In this document: positions 31,361-39,591 of the stretch, piece after piece
How positions within the stretch are numbered: position 1 is the stretch's first letter
Layout: every line of letters starts with the position of its first letter
Assembly (NCBI RefSeq): GCF_003812745.1
Contig: NZ_CP033831.1
Coordinates: forward strand, 2,728,001-2,792,000
Length of the DNA stretch: 64,000 nucleotides
DNA from: Serratia sp. FDAARGOS_506
Lineage (GTDB): Bacteria > Pseudomonadota > Gammaproteobacteria > Enterobacterales > Enterobacteriaceae
Direction: 5' to 3'
Notes under the pieces: generated by a model
What the model was told of the DNA's origin: nothing
The model's database searches: none
The model's input: only the letters and a program-made list of their open reading frames with translations
Translations under genes and position numbers: made by a program

Positions 31361-32241
31361 GCCAGCGCCTGCAGCCAACGGAGAAACGCCGCTGCGCCGG
31401 TTTTTTCCAGCGTGCGCGGCGGATAAACCACGTAGTAGGGTTTGCTGAGCGGCAGCGCCGGTTCGGCCAGCGTGACCAGCTGGCCCTCCGCCAGTTCACG
31501 GGCGATCAGCCGCCGCTGGCCGAGCAGCACCCCGCGCCCTTGCACGGCGGCGTCGATGGCCAGCGAGGTCAGGTTATAGGTCAGCCCGCGCCGCGGCGGC
31601 GGCGACCGATCGGCGGCGGTGAACCACTCGTGCCAGCCCGGCAGAAACTGGCTCTCCTTACCCCAGTCGACGTGGATCAGCGGCAGCTGCGTCCAGTCGC
31701 CGCGATCGCGCAGCGCCGGGCTGCACACCGGCTGCACCCGATCCTGAAACAGTTGCACCTTTTCCAGCAGCGGATAGTCCTGATCGCCGAAGCACAGGGC
31801 GAAGTCCGCCGCCGAATGGGTGAAATCGACCGCCGCATGGGTGGCGTGCAGCCGCAGATCGCCGTCGGGGCACTGCGCCAGCCAGTCGCCCAGCGCCGGG
31901 TTCAGCCACTTGGAGGCCAACGCCGGCAGGGCGAATACCGTCAGCGCCTGTTTGCCGCGCTGGCGCTCGACGTGCTGCTGCGCCACGCGCAGCGTTTCGA
32001 ACGCCTCCTGCACGTAGGCCAGGTAGTCCGCGCCCTGTTCGGTCAGCGTGACGCCGCTTTTGGCGCGAATGAACAGCGTGATCCCCAGGTGTTGCTCCAG
32101 CTGGCGGATCTGCTGGCTGACGGCGGCGGCGGTCAGCGCCAGCGCATCCGCCGCGCGGGCCAGGCTGCCGGTGCGGGCGGCGGTTTCGAACGCCAGAATG
32201 GCGCTCAGCTTGGGCAAGCGCGCACGGGACGGTGAGTGCAT
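31345..32241 (-). CDS. LysR-family transcriptional regulator
   Basis: 298-aa LysR protein of the GcvA/AmpR-like branch, with the N-terminal winged HTH (LPKLSAILAFETAARTGSLA to LEQHLGITLF, about residues 9-60) and a substrate-binding-like effector domain. It is divergent from the Fe(II)/2OG oxygenase gene, with a candidate operator in between, and overlaps the SDR gene tail to tail, so either or both may be targets. Confidence 0.9.
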   Translation of the reverse strand: MHSPSRARLPKLSAILAFETAARTGSLARAADALALTAAAVSQQIRQLEQHLGITLFIRAKSGVTLTEQGADYLAYVQEAFETLRVAQQHVERQRGKQALTVFALPALASKWLNPALGDWLAQCPDGDLRLHATHAAVDFTHSAADFALCFGDQDYPLLEKVQLFQDRVQPVCSPALRDRGDWTQLPLIHVDWGKESQFLPGWHEWFTAADRSPPPRRGLTYNLTSLAIDAAVQGRGVLLGQRRLIARELAEGQLVTLAEPALPLSKPYYVVYPPRTLEKTGAAAFLRWLQALAQRAV

Positions 32242-32276
32242 GGGCAGGGCTTATCGCTAAGAATTGGTTAGCTTAT

Positions 32277-32298
32277 CCATAACGTATTTTTGTTATGG
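32277..32298. promoter_or_regulatory. inverted repeat between the LysR gene and the oxygenase gene
   Basis: CCATAAC (32277-32283) and GTTATGG (32292-32298) are perfect inverted repeats 8 bp apart in the divergent region, a spacing compatible with a LysR-type binding site. Assignment is positional. Confidence 0.5.
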
Positions 32299-32358
32299 CG
32301 GCAATGCGGCATTCGCTACAGTGAGAGGCATCCGGCTTTCGCACACGAGGGGAACGTC

Positions 32359-33138
32359 ATGCCGCCACTTGCCGATATTATCGATCTGTCCGCCCATCCC
32401 ATCGACGACGCCGCGTTCCGCGCCCGTTGCCGGCAAACGCTGGCGCGCGCCGGCGCGCTGGTGCTGCCGGGATTTCTGCGCGAAGCCGCGCTGGCGACGG
32501 TGCGGCTGGAGGGCGCCGAACAGCACCATGCGGCGTTTTACGCCACCAGCAAACACAACGTGTATCTACGGCCGCAGGACGACGCGCTGCCGGCCGACCA
32601 TGCGCGCAACCGGCTGGTGGTGTCATCCAAGGGCTGCATTACCGACGAGGATATTCCGCCGCAGTCGCCGCTGCGCGCGCTGTACGACGCCCCGGCGTTT
32701 CGCGCGTTTCTCTGCGCGGTGTTGGATGAGGCGCAGCTGTATCCCTACGCCGATCGGCTGTCGTCGATCAACCTGCATTACGCCCATACCGGTCAGGAGC
32801 TGGGCTGGCATTTTGACAACTCCTCGTTCGCCATCACGCTGCTGATCCAGAAACCGCAGGCGGGTGGGCGTTTCGAATACGTGGAGAACCTGCGCGATGC
32901 CGATCGCGGCGAGATGAACTATGCCGGGGTCACGCAGGTGTTGGACGGCGAGCGGGCGGTCAAACAGCTGGCGATCGAGGAGGGGGATTTGGTGCTGTTT
33001 CGCGGGCGCAACGCCATGCACCGGGTGACGCCGACCGAAGGCGACACCACGCGCATGCTGGTGGTGCTGGCCTACAATGCGCAGCCGGACGTGATGCTGT
33101 CGGAAAGCGCCAGAATGACGTTTTACGGCCGGTTATAG
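32359..33138 (+). CDS. Fe(II)/2-oxoglutarate oxygenase, BesD/HalD-like family
   Basis: 259-aa cupin-fold oxygenase. The metal triad is His151-x-Asp153 (WHFDNSS) and His221 (MHRVTP), with Arg232 as the likely 2-oxoglutarate anchor; the 70-residue His-His spacing fits the BesD/HalD group of free-amino-acid halogenases and hydroxylases. Halogenases of that group replace the aspartate with glycine or alanine to open a chloride site; here Asp is kept, which points to a hydroxylase. The ATG at 32359 has GAGGGG upstream; an in-frame start at 32290 would cross the operator. Substrate unknown. Family placement is from memory of motifs. Confidence 0.72.
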   Translation: MPPLADIIDLSAHPIDDAAFRARCRQTLARAGALVLPGFLREAALATVRLEGAEQHHAAFYATSKHNVYLRPQDDALPADHARNRLVVSSKGCITDEDIPPQSPLRALYDAPAFRAFLCAVLDEAQLYPYADRLSSINLHYAHTGQELGWHFDNSSFAITLLIQKPQAGGRFEYVENLRDADRGEMNYAGVTQVLDGERAVKQLAIEEGDLVLFRGRNAMHRVTPTEGDTTRMLVVLAYNAQPDVMLSESARMTFYGRL

Positions 33139-33143
33139 CGGAT

Positions 33144-33169
33144 AAAAAAACCGCTCCGGAGAGCGGTTT
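33144..33169 (-). terminator. rho-independent terminator of ansP
   Basis: A 9-bp stem AAACCGCTC / GAGCGGTTT with loop CGGA is flanked on the plus strand by seven A, i.e. a T tract on the minus strand. Confidence 0.85.
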
Positions 33170-33175
33170 GTCGAT

Positions 33176-34642
33176 TCAGTGCGGGTTCTGCTCTTCGTGA
33201 GCCTGCTGCTCCAGCTTCACTTCCTGCGCGCGCTTGCGCAGGCCGAACCAGCCCAGCGTCAGCAGCACCGCCAGCACCGGAATGGTGGCGATGGTCCAGG
33301 TGCCGTTCGGGTAGTCGAACGCCATCATCACCACTACGATCAGCAGGAACGCCAGCGTCAGCCAGGAGGTGAACGGCGCGCCCGGCATTCTGAACGATAC
33401 CGGCTGCGCGCGGCCTTCGCGCACGGCTTTGCGCAGGCGCATCTGGCAAACGATGATAAACGCCCAGGAGGCGATGATGCCCAGTGAGGCGATGTTCAGC
33501 ACGATCTCGAATACCCGCGACGGCACCAGGTAGTTGAGCACCACGCCGATCACGTAGATGCCGCAGGTGACCAGGATGCCGGCGTAAGGCACCTGTTGGC
33601 TGCTCATTTTAGCCATCAGCTTCGGCGCGGAGCCGCCCATCGCCAGCGAACGCAGGATGCGGCCGGTGGAATAGAGGCCGGAGTTGAGGCTGGACAGCGC
33701 GGCGGTCAACACCACGATGTTCATGATGGTGCCGATGTAAGGCACGCCCAGCTTGCTGAAGAAGGTGACAAACGGGCTTTGGCCGGCCTGATAGGCGTTC
33801 CACGGCAGCAGCAGCACCAGCAGCACCACGGAGCCGACGTAGAACAGACCGATGCGCCAGATCACGCTGTTGATCGCTTTGGGCATCATTTTAGCCGGAT
33901 CTTTACACTCGCCGGCGGCGGTGCCGATAAGCTCAATGCCGGCGAAGGCGAAGATCACCCCTTGCACCAGCACCAGCGCCGGCAGCAGGCCGTGCGGGAA
34001 CATGCCGCCGTTTTCGGTGATCAGGTGCATGCCGGTGGTGTGGCCGGCGACCGGGGTGCCGGTGCCGAGGAAGACGACGCCGACAATCAGGAACAGCGCA
34101 ATGGCGACGACCTTGATCAGCGCGAACCAGAACTCCATTTCGGCGAACCACTTCACGCCGATCATGTTCATGGTGGCGACGATGCCGAGCGCGCCGAGGG
34201 CAAACAGCCACTGCGGCACGTCGGCAAAGGTGCCCCAGTAGTGCATGTATAGCGCCACCGCGGTAATGTCGACGATGCCGGTCATCGCCCAGTTGAGGAA
34301 ATACATCCAGCCGGCGACGTAAGAGGCTTTCTCACCGAGGAATTCGCGGGCGTAAGAAACGAAGCTGCCGCTGGAAGGGCGATGCAGTACCAGTTCACCC
34401 AGCGCGCGCAGGATGAAGAAAGAAAAGATCCCGCACACCAGGTAGACCAGCGCCAGCGCCGGCCCGGCCAACTCGAGACGGCCGCCGGTACCGAGGAACA
34501 AGCCGGTGCCGATGGAGCCGCCGATGGCGATCATTTGGATTTGCCGGTTGCCCATGCTTTTGTGATAACCGGATTCATGAGAGTCTAGCCAGCGTCTTCT
34601 GGCGGCGTGTTTGTCATCCGCCGACTGTTTTTGTGAGTGCAT
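33176..34642 (-). CDS. ansP: L-asparagine permease AnsP
   Basis: Amino acid:proton symporter of the APC family with 12 membrane helices, 488 aa. It follows E. coli/Salmonella AnsP closely from RRWLDSHESGYHKSMGNRQIQMIAIGG through GECKDPAKMMPKAINSVIWR to ASWAFIIVCQMRLRKAV. The C-terminal tail differs, as it does among orthologues. A strong terminator follows, and the upstream 430 bp are gene-poor. Close relatives (CycA, GabP) cannot be fully excluded, but the N-terminus favours AnsP. Confidence 0.92.
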   Translation of the reverse strand: MHSQKQSADDKHAARRRWLDSHESGYHKSMGNRQIQMIAIGGSIGTGLFLGTGGRLELAGPALALVYLVCGIFSFFILRALGELVLHRPSSGSFVSYAREFLGEKASYVAGWMYFLNWAMTGIVDITAVALYMHYWGTFADVPQWLFALGALGIVATMNMIGVKWFAEMEFWFALIKVVAIALFLIVGVVFLGTGTPVAGHTTGMHLITENGGMFPHGLLPALVLVQGVIFAFAGIELIGTAAGECKDPAKMMPKAINSVIWRIGLFYVGSVVLLVLLLPWNAYQAGQSPFVTFFSKLGVPYIGTIMNIVVLTAALSSLNSGLYSTGRILRSLAMGGSAPKLMAKMSSQQVPYAGILVTCGIYVIGVVLNYLVPSRVFEIVLNIASLGIIASWAFIIVCQMRLRKAVREGRAQPVSFRMPGAPFTSWLTLAFLLIVVVMMAFDYPNGTWTIATIPVLAVLLTLGWFGLRKRAQEVKLEQQAHEEQNPH

Positions 34643-35076
34643 TATCCGTCCTGTTTACCTGTCTATGTTAACCCTGCTCTAACGAGAGCAAACGATTGCT
34701 ATGACCAATCGTCATGAGAATGAGGTCGTGGCATCATTCCGCTGTTTATTGTGTATACAGCCATCATTAAAATAACGGCGAAGCATGCTACCTTTTCTCC
34801 GTAATGGTGGCAAAAAATACTGCGCATAAAACGTGAACAAGTGTGTTTATTTTTTAATCCAAATATAAAAGGATATATTATTCAAAAAGATGTGATGTTT
34901 TATCAAGACGGAAATATCGAGGAATAAAAAGTGATTAAAATCACAAAATAATAATTACCGTGCAAATTACAGGGTGTTGTTCTTATATTTCGTGGCGAGA
35001 AATAAGAGGAAAGAAATGGCGACCCGCGCAGAAAGAAAATGGGATCGGCAGCGGGTCGGTTGGCGCGTAGCGAGGC
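34643..35076. other. AT-rich region between ansP and the PACE gene
   Basis: About 430 bp, much more AT-rich than the coding DNA. It must hold the ansP promoter. A strong CRP-type palindrome lies at 34927-34948, some 290 bp from ansP and facing a possible small plus-strand ORF that starts at 35016. Nothing else could be supported. Confidence 0.55.
34927..34948. promoter_or_regulatory. CRP-like binding site
   Basis: AAAAGTGATTAAAATCACAAAA has GTGA-N6-TCAC in perfect symmetry, as in the CRP consensus. It is too far from ansP to act classically, but lies 70 bp upstream of a small plus-strand ORF with a strong SD. Confidence 0.55.
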
Positions 35077-35144
35077 TTAGGCGGATTCACCGGCCGGCAG
35101 AGCCGAAACCGGCAGGCCGAACAGCTTGTCGAATGCCCAGTTAA
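35016..35144 (+). CDS. possible 42-codon small ORF (speculative)
   Basis: An ATG preceded by AGAGGAAAGAA (good SD) opens a 42-aa frame that begins MATRAERKWDRQRVGW and is rich in Arg. Its second half runs antisense through the 3' end of the PACE gene, which by itself can create open frames. The upstream CRP-like site and AT-rich DNA are the only other support. Could equally be non-coding. Confidence 0.2.
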   Translation: MATRAERKWDRQRVGWRVARLRRIHRPAEPKPAGRTACRMPS

Positions 35145-35514
35145 ACAGGAAGGTGTAGCAAGGAATGATGACGATCAGCGCCATATCCAGCAGCAGCGCC
35201 TGCCACAGCGTGATGCCCATCCACCAGGCGATCAGCGGGATCAGATACACCACCAGCGTCAGCTGAAAGCCGACGGCGTGCAAAATGCGGCGTTTGAGCG
35301 TGCGGGTGCGCGACACCTGGCGGCTTTCCCACCACTCGAATAAATAGTTGTAAATAAAGTTCCAGCTGACCGCAATGGTGGTGATCACCACCGCCAGCGG
35401 CCCGGTGCTGCTTGGCGCATGGCCTGACAGCAGCGCCAGCCCCAGCGCCGAGATCGCCATGCCGATGATTTCATAAGCGGTGACATACACCAGTTTGCGT
35501 TTGACGCCTTGCAT
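35077..35514 (-). CDS. PACE-family (AceI-like) efflux transporter
   Basis: 145-aa inner membrane protein with four helices made of two tandem bacterial transmembrane pair domains, each with the E/N-rich helix pattern (RKLVYVTAYEIIGMAISA; NFIYNYLFEWWESR). PACE proteins such as Acinetobacter AceI export chlorhexidine, acriflavine and short diamines by proton antiport. It is divergent from a LysR gene, the arrangement known for AceI/AceR, so the regulator probably controls it. Confidence 0.92.
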   Translation of the reverse strand: MQGVKRKLVYVTAYEIIGMAISALGLALLSGHAPSSTGPLAVVITTIAVSWNFIYNYLFEWWESRQVSRTRTLKRRILHAVGFQLTLVVYLIPLIAWWMGITLWQALLLDMALIVIIPCYTFLFNWAFDKLFGLPVSALPAGESA

Positions 35515-35600
35515 CGTTTTCTCCCGATCTGTTTTTAGTTGCCTCTGTGGCGACGGCGGCTAAGATAACGTCAATCACATTGATAGAAAAAGTCAGGAGC

Positions 35601-35617
35601 TGTCAGTTTTATTGACA
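35601..35617. promoter_or_regulatory. LysR-type operator candidate between PACE and LysR genes
   Basis: TGTCA (35601-35605) and TGACA (35613-35617) are inverted repeats 7 bp apart, placed 10 bp upstream of the LysR start. A second partly symmetric stretch (TCAATCACATTGATA) lies 30 bp further up. Confidence 0.5.
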
Positions 35618-35626
35618 AGTTAAACA

Positions 35627-36520
35627 ATGAATTTCTCCAGCGACAATATCGAACTGTTTTTGGCGGTGCTCGATCGCGGCTCGTTTTCCGCCGCCGCCCG
35701 CGCGCTGCGGCGCGTGCCGTCCGCGGTCAGCATGGCCATCGCCAACATGGAGGCGGAGCTCGGTTTTGCCTTGTTCGACCGTTCTCACCGCGAACCGACG
35801 CCGACCGCGCTGGCGCTGGCTCTGGCGCCGCACGCCCGCCTGATCGCCGGGCAGCTCAAGCAACTGCAGGTGCACGCCATCGAACTGTCTCAGGGGCTGG
35901 AGAGCCGGCTTTCGATCGGCGTGGCGTCGGATATCAACGGCGCCGGCCTGCTGGCGGCGGTGAAAACACTGTCGCAGCGCTATCCGCTGCTGAACATTGA
36001 AGTGCTCAGCGCGCCGCAGGATGACGTGCTGCACATGCTGCATCAGGAGCGCGTCGGCGTATGTCTGGCGTTTGGCGGGCTGAACATCAACAGCGCAGAA
36101 CAGTTCCACTTCGTCGGCGCGGAGTCGCTGGTGGCGATGCTGTCGCCGCAGCACCCGGCGCTGGACGGCGCGGCGGGCGAGCTGTTTCTCGAGGATCTGG
36201 TCAACGTGCGGCAGATCATGGTGGCCAGCCGCGATCTGCCGATCGGCGATCTGCGTCCGCAGGTGGCGGAGGCATACTGGCGCACCGACAGCCTGCCGAT
36301 GGCGCTGAACATGGTGGAGGCGGGCCTGGGCTGGGGCAACTTCCCGCTGTCGCTGGCCGAGCCGCTGCTGGCGCAGGGGCGTCTGGTGCGGCTGAAATTC
36401 AAAAACACCAAGAACGAGCTGCGCTTGCCGATGCATTTGATCTGGCTGAAGAACCGCCCGTTGGACAAGGCGGCGCGCGAGCTGGTCGAGCTGATGCGCG
36501 CGGCGCCGCAGGGATCTTGA
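35627..36520 (+). CDS. LysR-family regulator (AceR-type position)
   Basis: 297-aa LysR regulator: N-terminal winged HTH (NIELFLAVLDRGSFSAAARALRRVPS at about 5-30), then the effector domain starting near SIGVASDINGAGLL. It is divergent from the PACE exporter gene and is followed by an unrelated LysE-type exporter gene on the same strand 68 bp later. Likely controls the PACE gene in response to a cationic or diamine compound; this is inferred from position. Confidence 0.9.
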   Translation: MNFSSDNIELFLAVLDRGSFSAAARALRRVPSAVSMAIANMEAELGFALFDRSHREPTPTALALALAPHARLIAGQLKQLQVHAIELSQGLESRLSIGVASDINGAGLLAAVKTLSQRYPLLNIEVLSAPQDDVLHMLHQERVGVCLAFGGLNINSAEQFHFVGAESLVAMLSPQHPALDGAAGELFLEDLVNVRQIMVASRDLPIGDLRPQVAEAYWRTDSLPMALNMVEAGLGWGNFPLSLAEPLLAQGRLVRLKFKNTKNELRLPMHLIWLKNRPLDKAARELVELMRAAPQGS

Positions 36521-36588
36521 CGCTCCGCCATTGCTTTTGTTTTCACCTCTGCGCTAGTTTGAATAAAAATGACAACGGGAGAGTGGGC

Positions 36589-37215
36589 ATGTTGAGCGAG
36601 ACGGTGCTGTCGATCATAAGCATTACCGGCGCGATTGCGCTGGGGGCGATGAGCCCGGGGCAAAGCTTTATTCTGGTGGCGCGCACGGCGGTGGCATCTT
36701 CGCGTGGCGATGGCATGGCGGTCGCGCTGGGAATGGGCGTCGGATGCTTTGTCTTTGCGCTGTTGGCCCTGCTGGGGCTGCAGTCGTTGTTGCTGGCGCT
36801 GCCGTGGCTATACGGGACGTTGAAACTGTTGGGCGGCGCCTATCTTATCTATCTGGCGTTCATCATGCTGCGCGGCGCCAACCGACCACTGAACGTGGAT
36901 GGCGCTGGCGGGCAGCCGCTGGGATGGCGTAAAGCCTTCACCACCGGTCTGCTGACCCAGTTGGGCAACCCGAATACTGCTATCGTCTTCGCCAGCGTGT
37001 TCGCCGCGTTGCTCAGCCATGCTATCGCGCCGTGGATGTATGTGGCGCTGCCCTTGATCGCGCTGGCGGTTGATGTGTCGTGGTATGCCTTTGTCGCCTT
37101 CGTGCTCTCTTCGCCGCGCCCGCGCCGGGTTTATCTGCGCTTCAAGGCCTGGTTCGATCGCCTGAGCGGTGGCGTGTTGGCGCTGTTGGGCATCAAGCTG
37201 ATGATGAGCCGCTGA
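36589..37215 (+). CDS. LysE/RhtB-family amino acid exporter
   Basis: 208-aa exporter with six predicted helices. The N-terminal GAIALGAMSPGQSFILVAR and the helix pair GTLKLLGGAYLIYLAFIMLR are characteristic, as is TGLLTQLGNPNTAIVFASVFAALL. The exported amino acid cannot be predicted. ATG at 36589 follows GGGAGAGTGGGC. Its end is 3 bp from the convergent dedA-family gene. Confidence 0.9.
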   Translation: MLSETVLSIISITGAIALGAMSPGQSFILVARTAVASSRGDGMAVALGMGVGCFVFALLALLGLQSLLLALPWLYGTLKLLGGAYLIYLAFIMLRGANRPLNVDGAGGQPLGWRKAFTTGLLTQLGNPNTAIVFASVFAALLSHAIAPWMYVALPLIALAVDVSWYAFVAFVLSSPRPRRVYLRFKAWFDRLSGGVLALLGIKLMMSR

Positions 37216-37218
37216 GTT

Positions 37219-37782
37219 TCAGTCCGCGTGGCGTTTGCGCCACCAGAAGCGCACCAGCAGGATGGCGGCGATCGCCAGCGCGACAAACAGCAGGCTGGAG
37301 AGTTTTTTATTGAAGCCGGTAAAGAAGCTTTCGATCGCCTGGCCGCCAAAATAGCCGAGCATGACGAAGATCGTCGCCCAGAGAATGGCGCCGAGGATGT
37401 TGAGCGGTACAAAGCGCGACGGCGGCAGCCGGCTGGCGCCGATCAGCACCGGGCCGATGATGCGGAAGCCGTACATAAAGCGCACCCCGATAACGAACAG
37501 CATCGGGTGGCGGGCGATCAGCCTTCTGGCGCGCGCGATGCGCTTTTCCTGCCCTTTGAGCCGCGAGATGACCCGGCCTTCGAACCGGCGGCCGATGAAG
37601 TACAGCAGCTGATCCCCCAGCGTGCCGCCGAGCGCCACCACGGCTATCACCCACGGCCAGTGCAGCAGCCCTTCGTGGGCGGCGATGCCGCCCAGCAGCG
37701 TGATGGTTTCTCCCTCAGCCAGGCAGCCGATAAACAACGCCCAGTAGCCGTAGTCCGTAATGTAGTGGGCCAAATCGGTCAT
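37219..37782 (-). CDS. yohD: DedA-family inner membrane protein (YohD-like)
   Basis: 187-aa DedA/VTT-domain membrane protein resembling E. coli YohD. Features: LFIGCLAEGETITLLGGIAAHEGLL with the conserved acidic E-x-(T/P) motif, GDQLLYFIGRRFEGRV, and FVIGVRFMYGFRIIGPVLIGAS with the conserved arginine and proline. DedA proteins are thought to move undecaprenyl phosphate or phospholipids and to support membrane energetics. yohD is close to yohC and dusC in E. coli. Confidence 0.88.
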   Translation of the reverse strand: MTDLAHYITDYGYWALFIGCLAEGETITLLGGIAAHEGLLHWPWVIAVVALGGTLGDQLLYFIGRRFEGRVISRLKGQEKRIARARRLIARHPMLFVIGVRFMYGFRIIGPVLIGASRLPPSRFVPLNILGAILWATIFVMLGYFGGQAIESFFTGFNKKLSSLLFVALAIAAILLVRFWWRKRHAD

Positions 37783-37832
37783 TCCTTACTCCTTATGTGA
37801 CTGACGCATAAGGGCAAGTATACGCGCGATCG

Positions 37833-38510
37833 CTAGCTTTGGGCGATCTGGGCCACCAAGGCTCTGCGCCGCGCCAGACTTTCCGCCATTTGTGCCTGTA
37901 CCTTGGCGTAAATGTGCGGCGGGGCCAGTTCCGGCGTGCCGCCCGTGAACGGCGGAGCCGGGGCGTACTCCAGATAAAGTTGGATCGTCTGGGCGGTCTC
38001 TTCGCCGTGCAGTTCGGCGATCAGCGCCAGCGCAAAGTCGATGCCGGCAGTGACGCCGCCGCCGCTGATCACGTTGCCGTCGCGCTCGACGCGTGCAGCG
38101 CTGGGTATGGCGCCGAACAGCTTCAGGCTGTCGCGCATCGACCAATGGCAGGCGGCGCGTTTGCCCGGCAGCAAACCGGCGGCGGCCAGGATCAGCGAAC
38201 CGGTGCACACCGAGGTCAGGTAGCGGGCATCGGCGCCCAGCCGCCGGATCTGCTGCATGAACGCTTCATCCTGCAGCGCCTGGGTGCAGCCGCTGCCGCC
38301 CGGCACGCACAGTACGTCGCAGCGCGCGATTTCCGGCAGCGGGCGCAGCTGGGTGAAGTGCAAGCCTTCCGATTCGACATTCGCGCCGTCTACCGAAGCG
38401 ACGATGATTTCGGCGCCCGGCATGTGGCGCAGAAACTGCAGTGGGCCGGTGAAGTCGAGCTGGGTGACGCCTTGATAGATGGGAAATACAATCACGAGTG
38501 GTTCAGACAT
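37833..38510 (-). CDS. DJ-1/PfpI family protein (isonitrile-hydratase-like)
   Basis: 225-aa glutamine-amidotransferase-like protein. The nucleophile elbow is SVCTGSLILAAAGLL with Cys, and the following GKRAACHW and GVTAGIDFALAL segments match the InhA (isonitrile hydratase) subgroup. The start at 38510 (MSEPLVIVFPIY) is chosen over an in-frame ATG 43 codons upstream that would overlap the divergent gene. It shares a 91-bp divergent promoter region with a GlxA-type regulator whose N-terminal domain is a relative. Confidence 0.88.
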   Translation of the reverse strand: MSEPLVIVFPIYQGVTQLDFTGPLQFLRHMPGAEIIVASVDGANVESEGLHFTQLRPLPEIARCDVLCVPGGSGCTQALQDEAFMQQIRRLGADARYLTSVCTGSLILAAAGLLPGKRAACHWSMRDSLKLFGAIPSAARVERDGNVISGGGVTAGIDFALALIAELHGEETAQTIQLYLEYAPAPPFTGGTPELAPPHIYAKVQAQMAESLARRRALVAQIAQS

Positions 38511-38601
38511 GACATTCGCCTCATTTTTATCGTTGGACCTGAGCCATAATAGCCGCCCTGTTTTTGGCTGATATGACAGATAACCCTCAAAAAGCGCCAT
38601 C

Positions 38602-39546
38602 ATGAAAACGATCGGTTTTGTGGTTTTTCCCGGTTTCAACCTGCTGGACTTTGCCGGTCCGCTGGCGGCGTTCGATAACGTCAGCCAGTTTACCGATCCG
38701 CCCGCCTACCGCTGCGTGGCGATCTCGCCGCAGGGCGGGATGGTCGCCAGCTCGGCCGGAGTGGAGATCGCCACGCAGCCGTGCGGCGACGAGCGTTTCG
38801 ATACGCTGGTGGTGGCCGGCGGCAGCGGCAACGTGATGGCGGCGCAGTCACCGGCGCTGGTGGCGTTCCTGACTACCCACAGCCGGCAAGCGCGGCGCAT
38901 CGCCAGCGTGTGCACCGGCGCGTTTATTCTGGCGGCCTGCGGTTTGCTGGACGGCAAACGCGCTACCACCCACTGGTATCATGCGGCGCGGTTGCAGCAG
39001 AGTTATCCGCGCATCCGCGTCGACAGCAACCGTATCTTCATCCGCGACGGCGATATCTGGACTTCGGCCGGCATCAGCGCCGGTATCGATCTGGCGTTGG
39101 CGCTGATAGAAGACGACCTTGGCGCCACGATGGCAGCAGGCGTGGCGCGGCAGCTGGTGGTCTACCACCGGCGCCCCGGTGGGCAGTCGCAGTATTCGCT
39201 GCTGCTGGCGTTGAACCCGTCATCGGATCGCATGCGCGCCGCATTGTCGTTCGCGCGCGAGCACTTGCACCTGCCGCTGTCGGTGGCGGATCTGGCCGAC
39301 GCCGCCTGCCTGAGCGAGCGCCAGTTCGGCCGGCTGTTCCGCGCCGAAACCGGACAGACGCCGGCCAAGGTGATCGAGCAACTACGGGTGGAGGCGGCCA
39401 GGGTGCGCATCGAAGAGAGCGCCGAGCCGCTGGAGGCGATCGCCCGTTCGGTGGGATTCAGCGATCCGGAACGCATGAGGCGGGCGTTTATCCGCGTATT
39501 TGGTCTGTCGCCGCAGGCGATCCGCCGGCTCGGCCGTGCGGGATAA
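38602..39546 (+). CDS. GlxA-family AraC-type regulator with DJ-1/PfpI sensor domain
   Basis: 314-aa two-domain regulator. Residues about 1-190 form a DJ-1/PfpI-like domain (SVCTGAFILAACGLL with the cysteine kept, HWYHA, TSAGISAGIDLALAL); residues 205-314 are an AraC/XylS DNA-binding domain with two HTHs (LSVADLADAACLSERQFGRLFR; LEAIARSVGFSDPERMRRAF). It likely senses a small reactive metabolite and controls the divergent PfpI gene and/or the SAHH-like gene 45 bp downstream. Confidence 0.93.
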   Translation: MKTIGFVVFPGFNLLDFAGPLAAFDNVSQFTDPPAYRCVAISPQGGMVASSAGVEIATQPCGDERFDTLVVAGGSGNVMAAQSPALVAFLTTHSRQARRIASVCTGAFILAACGLLDGKRATTHWYHAARLQQSYPRIRVDSNRIFIRDGDIWTSAGISAGIDLALALIEDDLGATMAAGVARQLVVYHRRPGGQSQYSLLLALNPSSDRMRAALSFAREHLHLPLSVADLADAACLSERQFGRLFRAETGQTPAKVIEQLRVEAARVRIEESAEPLEAIARSVGFSDPERMRRAFIRVFGLSPQAIRRLGRAG

Positions 39547-39591
39547 CTTTTTTGCCACGCCTGGCGGCGGGGCACACCAGAGGAGCAACGG

